This document shows positions 33,602 through 42,228 of a stretch of 64,000 nucleotides of DNA, in pieces. Positions within the stretch are counted from its first letter, which is position 1. Every line of letters starts with the position of its first letter. The notes beneath the pieces were generated by a model. That model was not told the origin of the DNA. It searched no databases and saw only the letters and a program-made list of their open reading frames with translations. The DNA is taken from the NCBI GenBank assembly GCA_046710535.1, contig JBKEHH010000002.1, positions 124,001 to 188,000 of the forward strand, written 5' to 3'. A program made the translations under genes and the position numbers. This DNA is from CAWVSB01 sp046710535. Lineage in GTDB: Bacteria > Pseudomonadota > Gammaproteobacteria > Pseudomonadales > CAWVSB01.

Positions 33602-34183
33602 TTGATTCAATTATATTTGGCATCTAAGTCGCCGCGTCGCAAAGAGCTGTTGGCTCAGTTAGGCGTTACATTTGATTGTATTGAAGGCTGCGTTGACGAA
33701 AGTACACTTAGTAACGAAGCCCCGCAAAATTATGTATTGAGATTAGCTATAGCCAAAGCCGCCGCTGGACGAAAAAATATACAGGCAGGATTTTCGCATA
33801 TCCCAGTTTTAGGTTCGGATACTTCGGTAGTTATTAGCAATGAAATTTTAGGCAAGCCACGGGATAAGCAGGAGGCGATTGCAATGCTTTCTCGTTTATC
33901 GGGTAACAGCCATATTGTATATACTGCTGTAGCGGTAAACCATAATGGAACTATAAGAACCGTTTGTTGTGTGACGAAAGTGTTTTTCGCTGCAATGACG
34001 CTCAGTCAGATTAATAACTACGTTGCCACCGGTGAACCAATGGATAAGGCCGGTGCTTACGGTATTCAAGGTTTAGGTGGGCGCTATATTCAGAAAATTG
34101 ACGGCTCTTATACGTCAGTAGTGGGCTTGCCGTTATACGAAACAGGCATGTTACTAACCGAGTGCGGAGTGTTGTCTTATTAG
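33602..34183 (+). CDS. maf: Maf-like nucleotide pyrophosphatase (YhdE type)
   Basis: The 193-residue protein begins at TTG 33602; no ATG lies before the conserved IQLYLASKSPRRKELLAQLG. Maf enzymes hydrolyse dTTP/UTP or modified nucleotides. SKSPRRKELL, GSDTSVV, GKPRDKQEA and DKAGAYGIQG are the conserved stretches. It follows mreD by 8 bases. In Pseudomonas rng (RNase G) comes next; here yhdP does. Confidence 0.93.
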   Translation: MIQLYLASKSPRRKELLAQLGVTFDCIEGCVDESTLSNEAPQNYVLRLAIAKAAAGRKNIQAGFSHIPVLGSDTSVVISNEILGKPRDKQEAIAMLSRLSGNSHIVYTAVAVNHNGTIRTVCCVTKVFFAAMTLSQINNYVATGEPMDKAGAYGIQGLGGRYIQKIDGSYTSVVGLPLYETGMLLTECGVLSY

Positions 34184-34300
34184 CCAGTTACATTTCTAGT
34201 GCTAATCGGGAAATAAAAAGAAATAGTGGCTTCATTTTAGCCTCTTACTAGCGTCTGTAATACGTCAGTATTTCAGTATTTAGGTTATAATTTATTGAAT

Positions 34301-37300
34301 ATGAATTTGCAAAAAATATACAAAGTAATAAGCGTATGGCTATGGTCAATTATCGTCATCACGCTATTGCTACTTGCCTTGTATGTCAGTATGGGACGTC
34401 ATTATTTACCTCAACTGGGGGACTATAAAAATCAACTAATTAGCGAGCTAGAAGCTCGTGCCGACATCAAGCTATCAGTAGGGTCACTTGAAGGTTTTTG
34501 GTCGCAGCTTTCTCCTGGTATTAGCCTAGCCAATGTAAATATTGCTTCTCCCACCGATGAGGGGCTCCCTGGAATTAGTATCGATGAGCTTGAAGCTACT
34601 GTTAATTTTTTTAGTAGTGTGATGGCATTTTCGCCATTGATTGATAGCTTGGTTGTTAGAAATCCGGATATTCATTTTTACGAAGGACAGAACGGTCTGT
34701 GGATACTGGCAGGTTTTCCGATGGGCGATTCAAACCCCGGGTCATCACCTGTGCTAATTAAAGAATTAATAGAGGCCGCTAGCTATATACAGGTCGAAAA
34801 TGCTGATATTTATTTTCATCCAAAAGGCCGCGCAGATTGGGCTGTTGCAGGAATCAATATAGATCTATATCAAGGTGTCGGTGTTCGCTTATCCAAAATT
34901 ATGATCGAAAATATTGCTGGTAAAGTCATACTGGAGGTGGACGCAGAGTCAAAGGGGCGTTTTGGCGATAGTAATTTTCGCGTCAAAGCCCATGGATTTA
35001 TGAATGACCTCGATATAATTCCACTGCTAACTCTGCTTGGGATTAACAATATTGGTACATCTGGCTTAAACGGTGATGTCTGGTTTAATTGGCACTCATC
35101 AAAAGGTGGAAGCTTACAGGGTAATTTGGCGACTGATGATTTTCGAGTGAGCTCAAGTCAGCATAATAATGCAACCAAACTTAGTAATTTAAAAGCTGGT
35201 TACTTAATCGATATTAATCCCGATGCTAGCTTTGAAATGTGGGTCACAGATTTGGCAGTAGAGTGGAAAAATTCTGTTTATTCCTTGGCTAACTTTAATC
35301 TAGGAAGACGCGAAAATAATGATTTTTATATTTCTGTGGGTGAAGCTAATATTGCACGCTTGCTTAAATTGGTCAGTCGTATTGTGAAATTACCCGCTAA
35401 ACTAGCAGATGTTTTGGCGACTATTAACCCACAAGGAATTCTGCAGAATATATATGTAAATAAAGCAGGTAATGTTGCTGGTGTTGATGGGGTTAGTTTT
35501 TCAGCTAAGGTTAAAAGTCTCAATACCTTTGCTTGGAGTGGTGCACCTGGCGTAGATGATTTAGCCGGTTATATAACCGGCAATGCACTTTCTGGTAGGG
35601 TTGATATTGACGCTAAAGATCTACTACTGGCATTCCCTGGGGTCTATGACAATAAGATTCCTGCCTCACGCCTATTAGGCTCTGTGGCTTGGAGTGTTGG
35701 TGAGACCGAAGTAGTGGTTAATAGCGGTCCTTTGGTTGTTTTCGGCGATTTTGGTAGCGGTAACGCTCAACTTGATCTAGTCATACCTTTTAAAAAATCG
35801 GCTGTTAATTATCCGTTAATGTCTTTGCTTATTGGAGTAAAAGATTTTGATGTTAAGTATCGCAATCAAGTGATTCCGGCTGTGGTCAGCGAATCACTTA
35901 TAGAGTGGTTAGATCAAAGTATATTGGCTGGGAATGCCAGTGAGGTTGGTTTTATCTATTATGGCTCCTTGTTGAAAAGTGATATTGACAGGCAGGTGGT
36001 GCAAGTTGAAATGAACGCTACCGATGCTTCGCTGAGATATGACCCCGCGTGGCCCATCGCTGAAAATATTGAAACCAAGGTTATTGTTAGTAATGGTGAT
36101 ACCCGTGGCTATGTTAAATCCGCCACTATTTACGACTCAGTGCTAGACAATATTAATGTCGAGGTCATTCCTAAAGACGGAATTATTAATTTAGAGGTGA
36201 GTGGCGATATCGACGGTCCTGCCACAGACATTCTGACGTTATTTAAGGAAACTTCGCTAAAAGAAATTCTTGGGCCTGCTGTAGATACATGGCAATCAAC
36301 AGGTAATTACTCAGCAACTATTAACTTAGCAATGCCTTTGATTGGTGGGGCCGTTCCTAGAATTATTATTGACGGCGAACTGCATGATGTTGATTTGGAA
36401 AAGAGTGATGCTAATTTAAAGTTCACCAAACTGCGCGGTGATATTTCGTACACAACTGATAATGGTATCAGCTCAAAAAATATAGATGGCGACTTTTGGG
36501 GGCAAAAGTTTCAAGCGAATATAAAAGCTCTAGATAAGCAGACTGTCGTCACTATAAAAGGCTCAGTTGAAATGACTGAAGTGCAACAATGGTTGCAGCA
36601 ATCGGTATTAGGGTTTGCTGTCGGCACTGCTCAGGTTGAGGGAGAGCTGATTGTTGCTGGCGAAGATAATGGCGGGGTGCAGTTGGTCATTCGCTCGCCA
36701 ATGACTGGGGTAGCAATAGATTTACCTGAACCATTTTTTAAGGCGCGTGAAGAAACCATTGTATTTAAAGCAAATATTGGGTTGGTAGGCGGCGTTTATC
36801 CAGTGGTATTAAGTTTAGGCGATTGGGCAAAAATGTCATTAGTTACCGGTTCAGGAAATAAAGACTTTAGAGGTGTTCTAACGGTTGGTGGAGAGAAACT
36901 GGCGGCCTTGCCTGAGGTTGGTATGGTATTGACGGGTTCAATCAATAAAGTGTCATTAGAAGACTGGTTGTCAGTGATTGATCGATATGAAAAATTCGCT
37001 AGCGTGGCTGGGGAAGCTGAAAATCAAACTACTAGTCAATCTTCTAATTCAGTGTTTATTGATGATTTAAAAATTGGTGAGTTTGATGCCTTTGGTCAAA
37101 TGATAAACCACTCGACAGTTGGATTGCAGTTTGTCGATGGTCGCTTCGTAGCAGATATGGAGCATGAGCGCTTGCGCGGCCGTGCGTTATTGCCTAGCGA
37201 AACGCAGCAGCTAAAACTGGATCTGGATTATATTCATCTGCCATTGGTTGCAGATGCCGCGAATGATGCTGAAATGACGGGTTCGTTAGTTGAAAAATCA

Positions 37301-38191
37301 ACAGGTGCAGATATTGATGCGCTTGGCGGTATTAATCCAAATCAATATGTACCTATGTTGGTTGTTTCTCGCTCAACCTTTATCGATGGTACTAATTTGG
37401 GTTCATGGGCGTTTAAGTTTAGCCCTAGTGATAACGGTGCAATTATTTCAGGTATAAAAGCTGACATTAGCGGAATACGTGTTTCTGGTTTTGATGATGA
37501 GCAAGGTGGTGACTTACTTTGGACGGTTAATAACGGCGTAATAAAATCGGAGTTTTCAGGTATTTTATCGGCAGATAATGTTGGTAAGGTGTTTGAGGCG
37601 CACGCCATGGTGCCGCCGATTGTTAGTGAAAAAGCGCGCTTTATTACTAATCTAAGTTGGGCTGGGTCACCTGCCGCAATAGCGCTAGAAAGGTTTAATG
37701 GCGATATACAAATAGATATGAGAGACGGGCAATTTTTGCAAACTGCGGGCACTGCTACCGGTGCTCTTAAGCTATTTGGCGTTTTGAACTTTAATAATTT
37801 GGCTAGACGGTTGCAGTTGGATTTCTCTGATTTGTATAAAAAAGGTCTAAGTTATAGCAGTGTAGATGGGATTATGTTGTTTAATGATGGGTTGTTAACA
37901 ATTGAAGAACCACTGCATGTTAAAGGTCCGTCCAGTGATTTTAAAATGACAGGTAGTTTGGATCTTGATCAGGAAACTATAGATGGTGAGTTGGTAGTAA
38001 CGCTACCAATAACTTCTAACCTGCCATGGATTGTTGCGCTAGTAGGAGGCGTACCCGCCGCAGCGGGAACATATTTAGCGAGTCTTATTTTTAAGAAACA
38101 ATTAAATAAATTGTCTAGCGCAGTTTACAAAATGTCTGGAACCTGGAGTGAACCAGTAATAGCTTTTGATCGGTTATTTGATGTCAAGTAA
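34301..38191 (+). CDS. yhdP: YhdP family AsmA-like envelope protein
   Basis: This 1296-residue protein has one N-terminal membrane segment (ISVWLWSIIVITLLLLALYVSMG) and a long periplasmic body of repeated beta-groove units. These are the DUF3971 and AsmA_2 regions of YhdP, a predicted bridge for phospholipid transport to the outer membrane. The length matches E. coli YhdP (about 1270). The ATG at 34301 is preferred to a TTG two codons earlier. A TATAAT-like box sits at 34286-34291, only ten bases before the ATG, so a separate promoter with a very short leader is possible. Position after mreBCD-maf is conserved. Confidence 0.93.
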   Translation: MNLQKIYKVISVWLWSIIVITLLLLALYVSMGRHYLPQLGDYKNQLISELEARADIKLSVGSLEGFWSQLSPGISLANVNIASPTDEGLPGISIDELEATVNFFSSVMAFSPLIDSLVVRNPDIHFYEGQNGLWILAGFPMGDSNPGSSPVLIKELIEAASYIQVENADIYFHPKGRADWAVAGINIDLYQGVGVRLSKIMIENIAGKVILEVDAESKGRFGDSNFRVKAHGFMNDLDIIPLLTLLGINNIGTSGLNGDVWFNWHSSKGGSLQGNLATDDFRVSSSQHNNATKLSNLKAGYLIDINPDASFEMWVTDLAVEWKNSVYSLANFNLGRRENNDFYISVGEANIARLLKLVSRIVKLPAKLADVLATINPQGILQNIYVNKAGNVAGVDGVSFSAKVKSLNTFAWSGAPGVDDLAGYITGNALSGRVDIDAKDLLLAFPGVYDNKIPASRLLGSVAWSVGETEVVVNSGPLVVFGDFGSGNAQLDLVIPFKKSAVNYPLMSLLIGVKDFDVKYRNQVIPAVVSESLIEWLDQSILAGNASEVGFIYYGSLLKSDIDRQVVQVEMNATDASLRYDPAWPIAENIETKVIVSNGDTRGYVKSATIYDSVLDNINVEVIPKDGIINLEVSGDIDGPATDILTLFKETSLKEILGPAVDTWQSTGNYSATINLAMPLIGGAVPRIIIDGELHDVDLEKSDANLKFTKLRGDISYTTDNGISSKNIDGDFWGQKFQANIKALDKQTVVTIKGSVEMTEVQQWLQQSVLGFAVGTAQVEGELIVAGEDNGGVQLVIRSPMTGVAIDLPEPFFKAREETIVFKANIGLVGGVYPVVLSLGDWAKMSLVTGSGNKDFRGVLTVGGEKLAALPEVGMVLTGSINKVSLEDWLSVIDRYEKFASVAGEAENQTTSQSSNSVFIDDLKIGEFDAFGQMINHSTVGLQFVDGRFVADMEHERLRGRALLPSETQQLKLDLDYIHLPLVADAANDAEMTGSLVEKSTGADIDALGGINPNQYVPMLVVSRSTFIDGTNLGSWAFKFSPSDNGAIISGIKADISGIRVSGFDDEQGGDLLWTVNNGVIKSEFSGILSADNVGKVFEAHAMVPPIVSEKARFITNLSWAGSPAAIALERFNGDIQIDMRDGQFLQTAGTATGALKLFGVLNFNNLARRLQLDFSDLYKKGLSYSSVDGIMLFNDGLLTIEEPLHVKGPSSDFKMTGSLDLDQETIDGELVVTLPITSNLPWIVALVGGVPAAAGTYLASLIFKKQLNKLSSAVYKMSGTWSEPVIAFDRLFDVK

Positions 38192-38205
38192 AAAGAAAAA
38201 GTAAC

Positions 38206-38733
38206 TTATATTTTTTGGTCTAATTCTCTGAGATAGGTAAATAGCTTGCGAGCACTTTTCGGTGGCTGGTTTTGACTTGCTTCTTTGTGCGCATTCCTTA
38301 TCAGTTGACGCAAAGTTCCTCGGTCAGCGTGAGGATATTTCCCAACTACTTCTTGTATGGTTTTATCATCCCCGGCAATTAGATCATCCCGCAATTTTTC
38401 TAGCGCGTGAAAGCGATGGTTTTGCAAGCTGGCGTCTAGATCAATTTTTTCAAGTGCCTGAGAAACCTGTTCGTGTTCACCGATGCGGAGAAGCTTGCCA
38501 ATCAGTCTTATTTGGCGGCGTTTTGCGTCTTTGTTTGGCAGTCGCCTTGCCAGTAATACCGCTTCTTCCAATTCTGGCCATAATGCGACTTTGGCAAAGT
38601 TTTTATTGCTAAGCTCAATAACTTTTTCGCCTAGCTTTTGAAACGACATTGCTTCGCGTTTGATTTCACTGCGTGACGGAAGACGCTCTTCGTCGCTGTC
38701 GTTATGTTCATTATAAAATTGTTTTTTAGGCAT
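38206..38733 (-). CDS. yjgA: Ribosome-associated protein YjgA (DarP, DUF615)
   Basis: A 175-residue basic, helical protein. The family pattern is clear: DEERLPSRSEIKREAMSFQKLGEKVIELS, RRLPNKDAKRRQIRLIGKLLR, and the C-terminal FTYLRELDQ. YjgA associates with 50S precursors. It overlaps mgtE by 8 bases and is convergent with yhdP. Pseudomonas has tldD before it and pmbA after it; both are missing here. Confidence 0.94.
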   Translation of the reverse strand: MPKKQFYNEHNDSDEERLPSRSEIKREAMSFQKLGEKVIELSNKNFAKVALWPELEEAVLLARRLPNKDAKRRQIRLIGKLLRIGEHEQVSQALEKIDLDASLQNHRFHALEKLRDDLIAGDDKTIQEVVGKYPHADRGTLRQLIRNAHKEASQNQPPKSARKLFTYLRELDQKI

Positions 38734-40084
38734 AAAATAGTGTCGCTAGTCCAAGAAAGGTGAAAAATCCTATGGCATCGGTAAGAGTGGTTATTGCCAT
38801 GCCGCCGGCAAGTGCTGGGTCAATGTTCATTGATTTAAGTGCCAACGGGATAGCCACGCCGGCACCTGCCGCGATAACAATATTGATAACTAACGCAGCT
38901 GCAATAATAATACCCAGCATAGCGTCGTTAAACCAGAAGGCGGTGGTGAATCCGGCAACAGTTGCCCAAAATACACCATTTAATGCGGATACCATAAGTT
39001 CTCGACTAAACAGCCAAGATGCGTTACTTCGCCCTATTTGCCCGAGGGCCATACCGCGGATAATGACAGTTAAGGTTTGACTGCCAGCAACACCCCCCAT
39101 ACTCGCGACAACAGGCATTAGTATGGCTAGTGCAATAACTTTTTCGAGTGTGGCTTCAAACATATTGATTACATTGGCGGATAAAAATACTGCCAATAAA
39201 TTCACCCCTAGCCAAATAGCCCGCCGAGGTGCAGTTTTCCGCACTGTGGCGAATGTATCCTCATCTTCATCTAAACCGGCTAGTCCTAATAGCGAATGAT
39301 CGGCATCTTCGCGGATTACATCGATAACATCATCGATGGTGATTCGACCAAGCAATGTGTTGTCATCGTCGACAACTGGGGCCGTTACCCAATCATTGCG
39401 CTCAAATTTTAGTGCGACTTCTGAATCTGGCATGTGTGCGTCAATAGCCTCATAATCAGTTTGCATGATTTCACGTACAGTCATGCTTTGGTCAGAAACT
39501 AATAATTTATTGATGGGTAATAGTCCTAGTAGCTTATCTTTTCGGCTAACGACAAATAAGCTGTCGGTCATTTCTGGCAGTTCATCATGGCGCCGCAAAT
39601 AGCGCAGTACTACGTCTAACGTTAGGTCGGCCCGCACGGTAATAGTGTCGGTGTTCATTAGGCCGCCGGCAGACTCTTCGTCAAAGGGTAGAATACGTTC
39701 TACCCTTTGACGGTCTTGGTGGTCCATTTCAGCAAGCACTTCGCGAGTTACCGCATCGGGAAGTTGCTGTAAAATATCAGCTATATCGTCTGGCTCTAAG
39801 CCTTCGAGAATGGATAGAAGTTCTCGAGTATCCATATTTCGAATGAAGTCGGACTGTAGCTCTTCGCCCAGTTCCTGTAAAACTTCGCCTTCTCGCTCTA
39901 AATCAAGCAGAGTCCATAAAATAGCGCGTTGTTTTGGTGGAGAAGATTCTAATAAATGAGCTACCTCAGCGCTTGCCATATTCCTTAGCATGCGACGTAC
40001 GGGCAGCATAGCTCCTGACTCTAATGCTTTGGCAAGAGTCTCTAGATGGTGCTGAATGTGTTTTTTGGCCTTGCTACTTGGCAT
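38726..40084 (-). CDS. mgtE: Magnesium transporter MgtE
   Basis: A 452-residue Mg2+ channel with the standard layout: N-terminal superhelical N domain (LLSILEGLEPDDIADILQQLPD), two CBS domains (about residues 140-260), the plug helix and five membrane helices with GGVAGSQTLTVIIRG and GGMAITTLTDAIGFF, the pore signatures. The CBS/N region senses Mg2+ and gates the pore. A perfect 15-bp inverted repeat lies inside the coding sequence at codons 125-135 (see 39679-39712). Confidence 0.96.
   Translation of the reverse strand: MPSSKAKKHIQHHLETLAKALESGAMLPVRRMLRNMASAEVAHLLESSPPKQRAILWTLLDLEREGEVLQELGEELQSDFIRNMDTRELLSILEGLEPDDIADILQQLPDAVTREVLAEMDHQDRQRVERILPFDEESAGGLMNTDTITVRADLTLDVVLRYLRRHDELPEMTDSLFVVSRKDKLLGLLPINKLLVSDQSMTVREIMQTDYEAIDAHMPDSEVALKFERNDWVTAPVVDDDNTLLGRITIDDVIDVIREDADHSLLGLAGLDEDEDTFATVRKTAPRRAIWLGVNLLAVFLSANVINMFEATLEKVIALAILMPVVASMGGVAGSQTLTVIIRGMALGQIGRSNASWLFSRELMVSALNGVFWATVAGFTTAFWFNDAMLGIIIAAALVINIVIAAGAGVAIPLALKSMNIDPALAGGMAITTLTDAIGFFTFLGLATLFYA
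39679..39712 (-). repeat. Perfect 15-bp hairpin inside the mgtE coding sequence
   Basis: The mRNA reads CGTCAAAGGGTAGAA, loop CGTA, then the exact reverse complement TTCTACCCTTTGACG. It spans codons for RQRVERILPFD (residues 125-135), at the end of the N domain. A stem this long with no mismatch is not expected by chance in 64 kb. Confidence 0.85.
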
Positions 40085-40171
40085 GTCGCCTGATCCCTAT
40101 TTCAGCATTGTCGTAGCTGAATTAGAATGATTATCCGTTAATTCGGTACGAACAACAATTTTGTTTGGGAT

Positions 40172-40441
40172 TTATTCTTCTTCGTCAAATCGATTGTTGA
40201 TTAATTCATCAATGGCTTTAAGTGCTTGTGCTTCATCAGCACCATTAATTTCAAAATTTAAAATAGTATCAATACTGGCAGCAAGCATCATCACTGACAT
40301 AATGCTTTTGGCATCAACTAATTTGTCATCGCGACCCACTTTTATCTCAGATTGAAAAGCGGATGCGGTGGACACAAATTTAGCTGCAGCGCGGGCATGT
40401 AAGCCATATTTGTTAATTATTGTCAGTTGAGTTGTAATCAT
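40172..40441 (-). CDS. ptsO: Nitrogen-PTS phosphocarrier NPr (HPr-like)
   Basis: The 89-residue HPr homologue passes phosphate from PtsP to PtsN in the nitrogen-related PTS. His15 in YGLHARAAAKFV is the phosphorylation site. SIMSVMMLAAS replaces the HPr Ser46 region. It ends the rpoN-hpf-ptsN-rapZ-ptsO series, 23 bases after rapZ. Confidence 0.96.
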   Translation of the reverse strand: MITTQLTIINKYGLHARAAAKFVSTASAFQSEIKVGRDDKLVDAKSIMSVMMLAASIDTILNFEINGADEAQALKAIDELINNRFDEEE

Positions 40442-40464
40442 TTTTTTACCATCGCAGTGCGCTG

Positions 40465-41316
40465 TTAAAGCTCACGGTGTCTGATCTGAGTGTCGGGATA
40501 TACAGCTCCGAAGTGTTCCGCTAACTGTTGCGCGATATAGACCGATCGATGATGGCCGCCGGTGCAGCCTATGCTAATAGTTGTATAAGGACGATTATTT
40601 TCTTCAAATACAGGTAGCCATTTTTCTAAGTAAATAATGATATCGTTTTTCATCTCAGCAGCTATGTTTTCTGCCTGTAGGAAATCAATGACACCTTGAT
40701 CTAGGCCGGTTAGACCGCGAAGGTTTACATTCCAGTGGGGGTTAGGCAGGCAGCGAACATCGAACACTAAGTCTGCGTTTGATGGCACTCCGCGCTTGAA
40801 GCCAAAAGATTGAATTAGCAGTGACATTCTTTGGTTGTCACGGGCTGAGGCTAGTGTTTGAATATGCTGTCTCAATTCATGAAATAGCATTGCTCGCGTG
40901 TCAACAGTTAGCTCTGCCCGGTCAGCGATCGGCGTTAGCATATCTGTTTCTTGCGCCAAGGCATCTTGCAAGCTTGTTTCTGGATTGCTGAGAGGGTGTC
41001 TGCGGCGAGTTTCACTGAAACGTTTAATTAAAGTGTCGTCATCAGCATCTAAATAAATGATGGAGGTTTCTATATTACTTGGCAAAGAATCTAATAGATT
41101 TGGAAAATTAGCGAGTTGCTCCCAAGTATTTCTAGCGTCAACGCAAATAGCTATCCGATCTTGTTTGGGTGCAAAATGCTTACCGCTTTGTTCTGCTAGT
41201 GCTGGCAGCAATCCGGCAGGAAGGTTATCAATACAATAATAGCCGGCATCCTCTAATACATGGAGGGCAGTACTCTTACCTGAGCCAGATCTGCCGCTGA
41301 TGATAACTAGCTTCAT
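40465..41316 (-). CDS. rapZ: RNase adapter protein RapZ
   Basis: A 283-residue P-loop protein that, in enterobacteria, binds GlmZ sRNA and senses glucosamine-6-phosphate. The Walker A GRSGSGKSTAL is at residues 8-18. DVRCLPNPHW, TGLDQGV and the C-terminal GCTGGHHRSVYIAQQLAEHF are family signatures. It lies between ptsN and ptsO, as in most gammaproteobacteria. Confidence 0.97.
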   Translation of the reverse strand: MKLVIISGRSGSGKSTALHVLEDAGYYCIDNLPAGLLPALAEQSGKHFAPKQDRIAICVDARNTWEQLANFPNLLDSLPSNIETSIIYLDADDDTLIKRFSETRRRHPLSNPETSLQDALAQETDMLTPIADRAELTVDTRAMLFHELRQHIQTLASARDNQRMSLLIQSFGFKRGVPSNADLVFDVRCLPNPHWNVNLRGLTGLDQGVIDFLQAENIAAEMKNDIIIYLEKWLPVFEENNRPYTTISIGCTGGHHRSVYIAQQLAEHFGAVYPDTQIRHREL

Positions 41317-41331
41317 GATTGTCTCATTCGA

Positions 41332-41793
41332 TTAAATTTCTTGCGCATGTTTGAGCGCGATGTCATACATTTGTTGGCTGTTCGCAGAAGCTCTTATTTC
41401 GTCGCGAAATTCTGCTTTGCTAAATAGCCCGGCTATCTCGGCCAGTATTTTTAAATGCTGATCGTGCTCTTCTTCTGGCACCAATAGTACAAATAATATG
41501 TCCACTGGCTGCTGGTCAATTGCTTCGAAATCAACGGGGTTATCTAATTTGATCAATGCCCCTAGTGCGCGACTGCAGTTTTTTATTCGGCAATGAGGAA
41601 TAGCCATGCCTTCGCCGATAGCAGTGCTACCTAATTGTTCTCGTTCAATAATATTGCGAAATAATTCATCGGCATTAAGGGAATTGTTTTGCTCGGCAAG
41701 AAAATTTGCGGCGCTTTCAATGACTCGTTTCTTGCTGCTGCCAGCGGCACCAAAGAGGGTGCGGGCTGGGCTTAATAGTACTTGCAATTGCAT
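41332..41793 (-). CDS. ptsN: Nitrogen-PTS EIIA component PtsN
   Basis: This 153-residue EIIA-Ntr is phosphorylated by NPr on His67 (AIPHCRI) and regulates potassium transport and nitrogen genes in relatives. GSTAIGEGMAIPH and LLVPEEEHDQHLKILAEIA are the conserved parts. It follows hpf by 20 bases. Confidence 0.97.
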   Translation of the reverse strand: MQLQVLLSPARTLFGAAGSSKKRVIESAANFLAEQNNSLNADELFRNIIEREQLGSTAIGEGMAIPHCRIKNCSRALGALIKLDNPVDFEAIDQQPVDILFVLLVPEEEHDQHLKILAEIAGLFSKAEFRDEIRASANSQQMYDIALKHAQEI

Positions 41794-41813
41794 TATAAAA
41801 ACTTTCCTAGCGG

Positions 41814-42122
41814 TCAGCGGCCAATCAGGCCTTGTTTCTTGTCTTGAATTTTTTCTTTGTATTTAATGAGCTGTCGATCGAGCTTGTCACTCATGGTATC
41901 AATTGCTGAATACATATCCTCCGACTCAGATGAGGCGACTATATCGGCGCCTGATACATGTATTTTTGCATCGACTCGTTGTCTACTTTTTTCTACGGTA
42001 AGTGTCACATGAGTATTTGTTATGTGATCAAAATGGCGAGAAAGCTTTTCCAGTTTAGTTGATACATACTCGCGCAGTGCGGGAGTAACTTCGACATGGT
42101 GTCCGCTTATTTCGATTTGCAT
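41814..42122 (-). CDS. hpf: Ribosome hibernation promoting factor, short form
   Basis: A protein of 102 residues with the single Hpf/RaiA domain (MQIEISGHHVEVTPALREYVSTKLEKLSRHF, then DMYSAIDTMSDKLDRQL). The short form stabilises 100S ribosome dimers together with RMF in gammaproteobacteria. It lies downstream of rpoN. The basic tail KYKEKIQDKKQG is usual. Confidence 0.95.
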   Translation of the reverse strand: MQIEISGHHVEVTPALREYVSTKLEKLSRHFDHITNTHVTLTVEKSRQRVDAKIHVSGADIVASSESEDMYSAIDTMSDKLDRQLIKYKEKIQDKKQGLIGR

Positions 42123-42228
42123 AGGCTTTTCCTCTTGTCAGTAATGAATCTTATCTGTTGGCGTGGTGCCAATTATTACAGCTTGCTACTTTGGTACTAC
42201 TTAATTCGGTATTGCTAAGTGTGCACTG

